Source: Hypholoma sublateritium FD-334 SS-4
Taxonomy: Eukaryota > Basidiomycota > Agaricomycetes > Agaricales > Strophariaceae
Assembly (NCBI GenBank): GCA_000827495.1
Contig: KN817532.1
Coordinates: 533,691-562,505, forward strand
Length of the DNA: 28,815 bases
Reading direction: 5' to 3'
Part shown: positions 18,491 to 28,112 of the stretch, piece after piece
How positions within the stretch are numbered: position 1 is the first letter of the stretch
Layout: each line of letters begins with the position of its first letter
Position numbers and translations under genes: made by a program
The notes under the pieces: model-generated
Told to the model about the DNA's origin: nothing
Database searches by the model: none
Seen by the model: only the letters and a program-made list of their open reading frames with translations

Positions 18491-20377
18491 TCACTGAATT
18501 TGAGAGGCGGCCTTCGATTTCTCCTCCCAGACCTGTGAATAAGTAAGAGTATGCAGTATTGCATCAAGGTATGATCAAACCTGTTTCTCTTCTTCGGAAA
18601 GGTTGGCATAAAAAAGCTTGAATTCCTCGGTTGTACCGTGAGGGTGGTGTTTGATCCACTCTTGAGCACAAAGATTCCTTGTTTAGAAAATGAAAGTGAA
18701 TAAATAATATGTTAGGAATATGATCATTGATGATTTACTTACCTAGCTGTGGTACTGCTCTTAGTGGGCCGCATACGACTCCCTTTCGAATGCTTTGGGA
18801 CTTCTATGGCTGGAACTGGAGGCGGCAGCGTCGAGGAACTGGATAAATCGCCAGTTACTGTCGCAAATGGAACCACAGCGGGTACATGATCTTGATGTGC
18901 AGTCGGCCCTGCAGGTTGGTGTTGCTGAGTCAAAGTTGCCAAAGGGTTACCAATCTGTCATAAAGCAAGGGTAATGAGAGTATATAAATCTAAATTGAGA
19001 TAGTTAATGGTGGACATCTTACGCACCATGAAATTTAAATTGTAGGGGGTTGCCTGAGGCCGGAGATTGGTTGAATTATTTCCTTCCTGTTCAATGTCAT
19101 AATCCACCGTGAGTAGCTAGGTAAAGAGGAAAACAAGCATACGTGGAGTTGAAAGGGCACTGGCGAGAGCTGAGGCCTCAGAGGCGTCCCCGGTATTACT
19201 TGAATTGTCGGTACAGGCACCTAACAGCACAAAGTGAGCCGATTGAGCAGATAACAAACTAAATAAAGTACTTACAGCAGGAACACCAGACGGGGGAAGG
19301 ATCATATTTTCCTCATTGAGTCCTACTTTCATTTTCTTCACTGGCGCATCGGCTTCTTCTGTATGCATGTCAGCAGAGCGCTTACCCTCTTTGACCTCCC
19401 TCTTCAGCCAATTGTGGCGCCAGGATGGGTAGTTATTGGTAGCGACAAGGTTCGCCTTCCAATCGGAAGCACATAGACGCAGTTCGGGGAACCGTTGTGC
19501 CATGCATGCACTGTAATTAGTCAGACTAGCTGCGTCCGCGTCGCTCCAAGTCGCCGGCAGCTTGTTGTCCATAGCCATCTGGACCCACAGAGACCTAGCG
19601 TAGCGACGAATGTCCGCAGCTCGAAATCCATCAACCGTTGTGCCGTCCTCAGTTTCAATATATTTCATGGCGACATTGATACCTTGGGCGGCACGACGTT
19701 TGCCACGGGCACAAACTGGACCAGGTGGGGGGAGAGGTTGTTTGGACCCTTCGTCTTCTTCATCAAGCTTGGGAAATGCTTCGCCGTCTTCGTCTACAGA
19801 AAGAACTTGTGTATGCGCTGCTGAATTCCAGTCTTGCCTAGTCCAAAACCGGACATGAGGGTAATCTTCTTGACGGAGAGTGATAGAATTGATGGGAGCA
19901 TTTGGGGCTGCTGGAATGCAGGTCAATAACATATTGTAGGCCATCCTGTTGATTCAGTTAGACTGTGAAAAGAGTTCAAAAGTATTAACACTCACATTAA
20001 TGTATCAATCTTGCTTTCGAGCGATGTATTTCTAGTTAGCAGCGAGGCATTCTCCCGCTGCAATTCATTGAAACGGGCGAGCAGTTGATGATACTGAGCT
20101 GAAGATACGTTAGAATTTCCGATACTGGGATTGGACCAGCTTGACTCTGCGGAAGAAGAACTCCACGGCTAACAAGCATGAGCATAACATTCAATGTAGA
20201 ATTAATGATAGCTCGTACCATTTGTCTGCGCTGTGCAGCACTGTATGAAGTGGCTGCACTGCCGCTTCCTGGAAGAGAGCCCGATAAAGAGACGTCGATA
20301 GAAGGGGGGAACGGAAAGCTGCCATCCGAGGGAGCTGGACTAGGTACTCGGATGGTGTCCATGTAGTGGGTGGACAA
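18491..20377 (-). CDS. Unknown 496-aa protein, 8 exons, coiled coil and HMG-like tail
   Basis: Minus-strand exons 20377-20219, 20168-19996, 19945-19276, 19220-19143, 19086-19027, 18954-18743, 18677-18581 and 18532-18491 join in phase (introns 48-72 bp). Residues about 74-110 form a leucine-rich coiled coil (YHQLLARFNELQRENASLL). The conserved centre, about 203-293, reads ADIRRYARSLWVQMAM, then RFPELRLCASDWKANLVA and NNYPSWRHNWLK. I recall this layout from uncharacterised, transposon-rich Agaricomycete proteins. A Pro-rich linker (VPVPTIQVIPGTPLRPQLSP) follows. The end, EFKLFYANLSEEEKQVWEEK, resembles the last helix of an HMG box, but the first helices are not evident. Basic patches suggest a nuclear role. 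It lies just downstream of the kinase gene on the same strand inside the transposon. A DNA-binding accessory factor for transposition or a captured host gene are both possible. Confidence 0.8.
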
Positions 20378-20608
20378 CTTTGAGAGGCTTTCGAAACGCG
20401 CGGAAGCAGTCGGAAAATGCTATATTTAGGGTGCTTACAAATTCTGCCTCTGTTCATGGTACAATACATATACATTTTCGGGACCAGTGCCCTCCCGAAC
20501 GATACACAGCCCCCCAATCTACAAGATGCTACAAAAGTAGGGCTACGACTGATATGCATGACAATATTTGAACAACAGCAAAATGGTGAAGTGAGATCTG
20601 GTGCGCAC
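20378..20608 (-). promoter_or_regulatory. Intergenic spacer, kinase terminator and next promoter
   Basis: About 230 bp separate the kinase stop from the next start codon. It should hold the 3' end of the first transcript and the promoter of the second. On the minus strand an aaatatagc word lies near 20423-20431 and pyrimidine-rich runs are present. No definite motif is assigned. Confidence 0.35.
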
Positions 20609-23427
20609 CTATTGCTTCTTCGTCAACTTCTTACGCTTGGACTGAGTCCCTTTGCCAATGTGCTGCTGAATGCTACCCTGGGTGAGGGCCTTCCGCTTCT
20701 TGGCGCGTGTCTGGAATGGCATGCTCGTGCCATATTGGTGGGTTTCTTCTTCCAAACCTTGGCACGTGCGTAGAGTAGCCTCAAGTTCCTTTCTGAAAGC
20801 GCCATGTATGTTAGAGCCCGTCCTGAGGGGGATAGTGGGAACAGGATAAACAATGTCGATGAGTTTGATGATGTGGGGCGCGATGGGCTTCCAATAGGCA
20901 GGCAACAGGTAAGCCAGTGTCCGAGCGGAGCGAAGTCGAAGGACATCTACACATTTGTGAAGAGCAATCTGCTCAATCTTGCGCTCATGGTGCCATTGGG
21001 TGAGGTTGAGCTCCTTGTCGTTGATGAAGATATCTTGATCGAGATTCCCCTTAGGTCCGCATGTGAACCGTACGATATGCAAGAAGACAAGAAGTAATGA
21101 TTCCACATCATGGTCAATCCGATGGTCGAACTCGGTATATTCGGGGTCACCCGCTAAATAGCGAGACAGCTCAATCGACATGTATGGCACCGTGCCCTAA
21201 ACAGAATTATTATATGAATGAACCAAAAGATGGCTTGATACTTACCGATGCCTTGACAGAATCTTTGCCCTTGATAGACCTAGCATAGTCGAAATCGATG
21301 ACGGCCCCACCAGAGCCAAGAGCTTCGAGATGATTGTCGTTGACCAAAGGATCGTTCGAAGGACCTTCGAAAGCCACCAAATTTGCAGTATCTGCATCTG
21401 CCAATATGATGGGAAGAAGGTCTTCGGAAGGCGTTAAACTTTCGGGATCTGCAATTGCCGACTTGATGGCCCGGAGAAGAGGTTCTGCTTCATCCTCAAC
21501 ACCGATGGTGGTAAGGGCAAACTCGCACGCAGCAATGATATTGGGTAAGAAGCGAACGATGACAATGTTTCCTATTGATATATCGCCGTGGAGTAAACCA
21601 CATTCATCGCGCAAGAAGACAAGCTCTACAGAAGATTCAGCAAATCAATCACATAGTTGATCATAATCAGTACTTACCATCAGCAACATCAATGAACACT
21701 TGTAGACATTTGACGCGTGAACGGTAAGACGTGAGCGGGTCCCCGATTGGACCAATGATCATACGTCGGCGGATACGCGCAGGGGTGACCACCGTAGCGT
21801 ATGCTCGAGTACTGTTTGAATTGTAGACTGCCCCATCACCAGCTACAAACCTGGGATGCAGAAGGTAAGCTCGAGGTGATTTGGCCCTGTTCTCTTTCGC
21901 TTTCTTGCTGATAAGCTTGAGATGCTCGATCTCCGAATTATCCTTGGCATGACTGAGCAATATCCACGAGTCCTTACAGATGTGGTAGTGGCCGTTGACC
22001 TTGTCCCGGACCATGTACACGCGTGTTCCTCGGCCGAAAAGGACAGGAGAAACATGTAGCTCTTTCACGATAGAGAAGAGCTGGTTTTCGACGCGCACGT
22101 CAGTCGGAAGACCTGTGACACGATCAATGATTACATTCGGATCCATTCCAAGCAGTTCGTCGCTCGCAAACGTGAAGGCGTAGACGATCCTAGCAAGAAC
22201 CATGGCATTGAATCCATTCAGCAAAGCCGGTGTGGTGGAAAGAGCGCCAGCGCGATCGATGATAGTGAAAAAGAATCTTGTCTGATCCCCTTTGCCGTAT
22301 AACGCAAGACCTAAAACGTATTGCCTATGAAACTGACAGTGGAACATGTTGGCAGCCTTGTGCAGAAGTGTTGTCATCATGGCCTTGTAGTGGCTGTCCT
22401 GGATGGAGACCTCGATTAGGGCGCGTACTGGGCCCCAATCAAGGCGATCTGTTGGTTGGGCACAATGATACGGGTGATCACGGTCAAATAGTACCATGTC
22501 GGGCTTTCGAGCGTTGAAACCGCCAGATAGCGCCTTGTTACGACCCGCGTGATTGAACCTACGGAAAGCGGTGTCGCCGGAGGGAGTCCTTCCAAAGTTG
22601 TCCTTACTACCAAGTTTTGAATCTAAGATGCCGTGAGTGAAGCCTAGAGCCTCGCCTAGCGTGTTCAACCACTGCATTGACTCAAGCTCGTTGAGAGGGG
22701 GAATCGTCCTGAAAGTGTCGGTGCCAAGTTCGGTGTCCACCCTCGGCGACCATATATCCGATTTGCGGACATTGTCGTCGTTAAACGGGGTGGGGAGGAC
22801 TTCATCTTTGAATAAATGATTTTGAACCCATAGAAGCTCCGTGTTGTCAGAAACAAACGAAAGAGATGCGTTCAACGCTTCGATCGCCGCAATGTTCGAA
22901 TACGATTTTCCGACGGATCCTACTGCTCCGGCCTTCGATGAGTCTGCCTGCAGTGACAACTGCACACCTGCGTCAACACTGGCGTGCGTCGGTCCCTGTC
23001 TCAAATCTTCAGCTTCTTCCAAGATAACATTGACGCAGTTCCGTACCTGTGCAACGGCCTCAAGTTTGATGTATTCCTCGAAATCATCAGGATGGGTCAA
23101 AGTGCTCCAAAAAACCGGAGCAGGCAGAGTAGGCAGTCTGTGTTTGAATTGGTCCAAAGTTTTGTCGGAGAGCTTGCTTGGATCAACGACAGCAACAGGA
23201 GCCGCGCTCATATCGATTGCGTCGCTCTCTGACCAAGCAAAGCTGAAAATGGTATCTTTGCGGTTGACTGCTGATGCAAAATTTGGTGGGTGAGAGTTGT
23301 CGTCGGGCTGAATGTAGCAGAAGTCGGAGGTGTAGACGGAGTTAGGTGATGAGAGAGAATCCGACTCAAAGCTCGAGTTTGAGAATGTTGAGGCACTGTG
23401 CGTGTTTGTAGGGAAAGAATAAGGCAT
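20609..23427 (-). CDS. FunK1-like fungal protein kinase, 3 exons, intact
   Basis: Minus-strand exons 23427-21678, 21625-21246 and 21196-20609 (introns 52 and 49 bp) encode 905 aa. A long N-terminal region (about 1-460) includes the family's ALIEV..HYKAMM..LLHKAANMF block. The kinase lobe starts at about 463: LFGRGTRVYMVRD is the Gly-rich loop, K485 in HICKDSW the likely ATP lysine, and E499/E501 the helix-C acid. The catalytic loop is HGDIS (596-600, with N603), the metal-binding motif IDFDYA (D694), and the activation end GTVPYMSIEL (711-720). All key residues are present, so activity is plausible. About 90 residues separate HGDIS..N from DFD, longer than in ordinary kinases. A basic tail (TRAKKRKA..QSKRKKLTKKQ) looks like a nuclear signal. 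FunK1 kinases are greatly expanded in mushrooms; here one lies inside a transposon. Confidence 0.88.
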
Positions 23428-23635
23428 CGCAAGACGTAAATAAGACGTAAAAGAATAATAATGACAGAAGAATTTGGCGAGAGGCTAGTGAGTCACAGTG
23501 GCGAAGAGAAATTAAAACACGTTTCTCAACCGCAGGCCGCCTTTATTTAGTAATCATTGTCAAGTCGTATATTTAACTTGCTATTGACTGAATGATTCGG
23601 ATAGGTTTGGGATAGGTATCAAAAAAAGGCTACAA
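23428..23635 (-). promoter_or_regulatory. Spacer between transposase and kinase genes
   Basis: About 208 bp. On the minus strand an aaataaagg word at about 23540-23548 and a long pyrimidine-rich leader (ttctgtcattattattcttt) precede the kinase ATG, which suits a fungal core promoter. Assignment is by position only. Confidence 0.4.
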
Positions 23636-26600
23636 TTACATTGTATCATGGTCATCACCTAGATAAGTGACATCGAGCCCCGGTCGCTCAACAAGATAAT
23701 AGTACTTGTCCTCAGTGCCCACCGTGTCCACTATTCCAGGAGGGGTGTGAGGGATCATCGCGACGACCGCTCTGATACAAGTCACATTGATAACGATAAG
23801 GTTCCCATCTCCTGAGTACTTGCACAACGTAAATGTCCCATGTGATTGTGAAAGAAGTTCCGGAAGAGGCGACGAGTAGATAGAAATGACAGCTAAAGTA
23901 AAAAGGGTACCATTGATGCGGCACTGATAATAATATAAGACTTCTCCAAGAGAAGTAGAGCCGTCCAAAATATACTAGAAGAAATTATCAGTAACAAGAA
24001 CGCCACTCGGGTAGATACAATACCTTCACGTTTCTGGAAACTCGAATTTTGTTGACGGGTTTCAGGGCCTCTTTCCACCGCGACCTTGCAATCTGACCAT
24101 TGGGGAGGCGAAGCCTAGCCCAACGAACAATTTTCGGAGGCCAATTATCGCTTCCGAACTGTGCGAGAGAGTGCCGATGATGATGTTGAAGGTACGTTCT
24201 GAAAGCCGTCGCCTCGGCTTCTTTCATTAACCTGCTATATCGATCTTGAGCTCGAAGGAGAATGTAGCCTCCGCCCAGATCAAGAGCACCGCGGGGAATG
24301 TCAGATTTTGAAGGTCTGAAGCTTGGGAACATAGAAAGAAAGGTATTAACTTGGCAATGAAGTAAACCACGTTGGGATAAATTGGCGAATGGGTTCGAGG
24401 GTTGCCTAATTTCCTCGCCGAGGTTGCCAATCGTTCGTTCCATCGTCCATTGGGACGAACAAATTGGCGGCCCAATCCGTGTGACTTCCGACGCAAGGTG
24501 AAGCAGGGCGTGAACACTCTGTCGACAAAAATGGATTCGGTCCTTGCGGCGCTGGTAATAAAGTATTTCAAATTCATATGCAAATGAACGAAATAGTTGG
24601 TCAGCCAAAGTAAGGTCGGACGAACTGATGTGGTATTGCTGAATGATGCGCATTGCCCGAACAAGTTTGCAGAAATGGGAATAATATGGTTCTGGAAGAA
24701 TTCCAAAGAGCAGGGCTGGGGCAAGTCCATATAGGTAGAGCAACCACTCCCATGCTTTGTATCCACTACTGATCTTCTCTGCGATGTTTCGAGGAGGGCA
24801 GTCGAATGATCCGGGGAGGTATGGGGTTGCTGCTGCAATGGCTATGCCATGTGCTTCCCAAACTTTGCCGCGAAGCACAGCCCATGGCCACTCTGACGGA
24901 GGGTCAAGCCGATCGTGATCAAATAGACCACGCCAAAGGGGAAGGAAGAGATCTGACAAATTGAAAGTGCTGAGATGCATGATATCAGATCCAAAGCACC
25001 GCGGAATTTTCAAGGTAGAACATGCGGGAAGGCCAAGAAAAATTGTTGGTTTGACGATTCCTGTTTCGAGACGCCTCTTTTTATATTGCGTGTCATTGGG
25101 AGAAGCGAGGAGAAAGCGAAGATTAGGGAAGTAATGGTCATGTGAGATAGATGTTGAGAAATGTGAGAGGTCTGAATGATCGCAGCCAGCCATTGTGTAA
25201 CCTATTGGCTTGAGGAGCGCAGGATAATAGTGAGTACCGTTCGTTTTGTGTCGCCCAGGGGTTGGACAATATAGTCGGCACCCGAATTTTCCGTGATGGC
25301 CAACCAGGCTATTGAGGTATGCCATAGCTGGACCATCTGCGGTATTGAGGCCCAAAAATAGCTGGCTTTTGAATGTTCGATCGTCCGCCGCATTCCAGAT
25401 GGTCAAACCCTCTTTTTGTAGGGCAGCGAGGTGATAGAGCCCTGGAAATAAAAAAGAATCTAAATTTTTGGGCTTCTTTGGACCAGGTATAAAGCCACCA
25501 GGAATAACGAAGTCTTTTTTATAGCGTTCCTCTGGACAGAAGTCTAGTATGACCCAGATATAAATCCAGCAGTCAGACGCCTTGTGAGCGTAGAGCTGGG
25601 CGCCGTCAATGGAGAACATGAGAATGACATCATTGTCGGTAATGTTACCACTGCGTACGTTTTCGAGGTAGTCTCTCCCGTGAAAGAAATCTTCATAAAC
25701 CAATATATTCCCGTTGTTGCGCCGTAGTTCGTCAATAATTTCACGAGTTTTGGTCCGACGGTAATTGAATCGACGAGCGCTTTGCGGGTCACGCCACAGG
25801 GCTTGGATTATCGGACCAATAGGCATGGTGTGAAATTCGTGGCACTGCCCAGATATGGGACAGAATTTTGGCTCGTTACATTTGGGACAATGGTCCAGGT
25901 CTATGAATGGCCCCGTGAAGGCAATACAGCTGTTTCTACACATGGGATGAACGACTGAGCCCACACCTGTGATTTCCGCGAGAATTTTTTTAATTTGATT
26001 ATAGGTAGGTATGCTGTCTTCTGGGTGGCGCCTCATAATAGACTCTCGCGTGGTATTGTAGATATCCGTCGATCCCTTGAGACTTGCCAGAAAAATATCG
26101 AAAGCCAATCGTAGATCCGGTTGACTTTCCATTGCGAAACGAGCAGTTTGCGGGTTCTTCAGCAGGTTGAGAGCTTCCGAATTGAGACCGCTATGTCTGC
26201 TGTTAAAAGAGGCGGTCTGTAGTTCACGAATGAATTCATTGCTCATGCGGAGCTCTGCGAGACAGGTGATTCCAAAGAATTCCTCCAGATTGGGATCAGA
26301 GTCATCACTTCGCGCGTTTTCAAGGTTGCTGGCCCGGGGCTCACAAGGCTGTGCGTCAACATCTTCGGCGGGCTCAGGGTCGTCAACACAGCCTGGGTCC
26401 GAGTCTGCAGTATCAGGTTCTTCAAGTAAAGCCATAGCAAGGTGGGGGCTCTCTGCCAATACGACAGGACTAGGAGGGCCAGAGAGATCAGAGAGGGGTC
26501 GGGACGAATCCCCTTGAGCAGGATCGTTCGGTTCGTCCTGATGATCCAAATCCTTTAATGAAATAATCAAGTTAGACATGATACTTCAAATTGGCAAGTA

Positions 26601-26770
26601 GAACTCACACATGCAACAGGAGCTGTAATATTTACTTCTGTTGCAGGCTGCATTCTAAATTTGCCGTGTCGTAGAAACGAGGATTTCGAAACTTCTCGCG
26701 TTATACCCTTGCAGAACTTGACGCAAGAGCAGGTGTATTTCTTTGTAGATTTTGAAGGTATTCTAGGCAT
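23636..26770 (-). CDS. tnp2-type (EnSpm/CACTA-related) transposase, 3 exons, intact
   Basis: Minus-strand exons 26770-26609, 26552-24024 and 23974-23636 (introns 56 and 49 bp) encode 1009 aa. Exon 1 starts MPRIPSKSTKKYTCSCVKFC, a Cys motif usual at the head of fungal tnp2 proteins. An acidic linker is followed by a CxxC cluster (CRNSC..CPKCNEPKFC, about 260-285). The tnp2 core follows: LMFSIDGAQLYAHKASDCW (D370), YKKDFVIPGGFIPGPKKPK, DSFLFPGLYHLAALQKEGL, TADGPAM (D460), VGHHGKFGCRLYC, GRHKTNGTHYYPAL, SDIMHLSTFN (D577) and WTMERTIGNLGEEIRQP (E759). These acidic residues are the candidates for the DDE/D site. The C-terminal exon adds about 113 aa (LDGSTSLGEVLYYYQCRING..). No stops or frameshifts. 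It would cut and join the CCCAGTC ends of the 8.9-kb element. Confidence 0.9.
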
Positions 26771-27089
26771 CGAGACGGGGAAGATTCGTTGATGCAAGCT
26801 TTACTTGCTATACTACACGTCACGCAGATTTTGCTTGCAGCGCAAGCGGCTAAATCGAGATATTCTGAGTGTCAGTGATTTGCACATTGTAATTAACCAT
26901 TTTTACCCGTAAACTGACATGTCAAGCAGTATGGCAACATGTACGCAACGCGGTTTCTGGCCGTATATCAGTGCGTATCAGCGTAGACATGCATTGTAAA
27001 ACGCCTGTAATATATATGACTCGATTGATACCTACAGCAAGTCACAAAAATCGACCGGGATCACGGCGATTCGGCTTTATCGGAGATGG
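26771..27089 (-). promoter_or_regulatory. Transposase promoter and right subterminal region
   Basis: About 320 bp between the transposase ATG and the right TIR. GC-rich words such as gcgtatcagcg, cgcaacgcgg and gcagcgcaagcgg recur here and may serve as transposase binding sites, as subterminal repeats do in CACTA elements. No clear TATA box was assigned. Confidence 0.4.
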
Positions 27090-27100
27090 TTTTGACTGGG
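27090..27100 (-). repeat. Right terminal inverted repeat (reads TTTTGACTGGG on +)
   Basis: Exact reverse complement of 18204-18214, followed at once by AATGAGC. Confidence 0.75.
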
Positions 27101-27107
27101 AATGAGC
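27101..27107. repeat. Target-site duplication, right copy (AATGAGC)
   Basis: Matches 18197-18203. Removing one copy plus the element would rebuild ttggttaatgagctgtgg as the empty site. Confidence 0.8.
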
Positions 27108-27187
27108 TGTGGAATAATAGAAATGGGGATGGGGAAGTATAATGCTATAGGTATACAAGGGTATAATAGGCAAATTTTATATAGCTA

Positions 27188-28003
27188 CAGTCATTCACCG
27201 GTCAATGGGTTACACCACTCAATGGGTCATAGCCTTTTTCTGACTTCATTTTGATAGCTATTGCTACAAATCATTTTGTATTATATGCTCATATAAATTG
27301 TCTGTTATATCCCTGGAAAGATAAGCTGTAAGTATTCCGGATGTTCCAATAAATATCAATCAGTAGTTTTGCCATCAAAATGCAAACTTTTGTCTGGGCA
27401 ATTCTCCACCTTACCATTGAGAATATGCTAATTTTTGGTGTCTATATTATTAAGCATCATTAGATGAGTAGAATAGCTCACTTTTGAGTATTTCAAGTGA
27501 ATAGGTGCACCAGAAATGACCCAAACAGTGATATTTTCCTCGAACCCATGACAAGAATAGAACAGTCACACTGTGTCACGACCTTCCGTTTTCGGATAGT
27601 CCTGCAATCGAGCCCGTCTTTGGGCATTATGCAAGACAAAAAAGCCTGAACACAAAGACCAGGATAACTAGAACAGAGAATATAATATTTTATAGCTCAA
27701 TTTATCAAAATCTGTCTAGGGAGGTGGAGAAAATGAGGAGTTGCCGGAGATGATGACTAAGACTTAATTCCCAAATAGGCAAAGTGACGGGTGCCCCATT
27801 GACTGGGATGCACTGATCTTGTCTCGGGGGACTGATAACATGCGATAACCCTTTCATCTGTGATATTTCTCTGTTTTTAGTGGGTATTATATAGTATGTG
27901 ACCTTTTTCTGCATGCCTATGTAGTCTGATCATTTAATATGAAAAAATACATTGCAGACAAGCCAAATCTAATTTGAGTGCCCCATTGACCGGTGAATGA
28001 CTG
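27188..28003. mobile_element. 816-bp non-autonomous element with TA duplications
   Basis: The ends are perfect inverted repeats of 22 bp (cagtcattcaccggtcaatg plus gg at the left; inverse at 27982-28003). TA flanks both sides (27186-27187 and 28004-28005), as for Tc1/mariner-type insertions. A third, diverged internal copy of the end word lies at about 27790-27815 (gtgccccattgactggg). The interior has no transposase. The flanks outside share ggtata-rich words on both sides (27153-27172 and 28009-28027), perhaps a pre-existing duplication. Confidence 0.75.
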
Positions 28004-28005
28004 TA

Positions 28006-28112
28006 TGGGTATATAAAGGTATAATAGCCTACAAGTCAATTGCAAGTCAAGTCAATCAGATAAATAGAAAATTAGAGTTCTTCATCAGTATCAAGAAAAT
28101 CGGTGATATGGC
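28006..28112. other. Short non-coding flank
   Basis: Remnant between the TA-flanked element and the right gag/LTR copy. Probably the continued 3' flank of the Harbinger unit or host DNA. No feature was recognised. Confidence 0.3.

Larger units (their letters stand above)
18204..27100 (-). mobile_element. 8.9-kb tnp2-type DNA transposon carrying a FunK1 kinase and a third gene
   Basis: The element starts CCCAGTCAAAAACG at the left and, in reverse complement, CCCAGTCAAAACCA at the right: 11 perfect terminal bases, then a weaker match including ctccga/gataa words. The 7-bp duplication AATGAGC flanks it. Inside are three complete minus-strand genes in the order transposase, FunK1-like kinase, unknown protein, with gaps of only about 210-230 bp. 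The interior is visibly GC-richer than the flanks, and no stop codon interrupts any gene. It sits 12 bp after the stop of the Harbinger transposase, so it landed in another transposon. A tnp2 (EnSpm/CACTA-related) transposase explains mobility; transport of the other two genes is inferred from their lying inside the ends. Confidence 0.75.

Noticed and set aside
22841..23293. 150-codon plus-strand ORF, and a similar one at 26167-26517
   Set aside because: Antisense to the kinase and transposase exons, which have clear motifs and matching splice sites.
24227..24838. 203-codon minus-strand ORF
   Set aside because: Alternative frame inside the tnp2 transposase exon; the tnp2 frame carries the conserved motifs.
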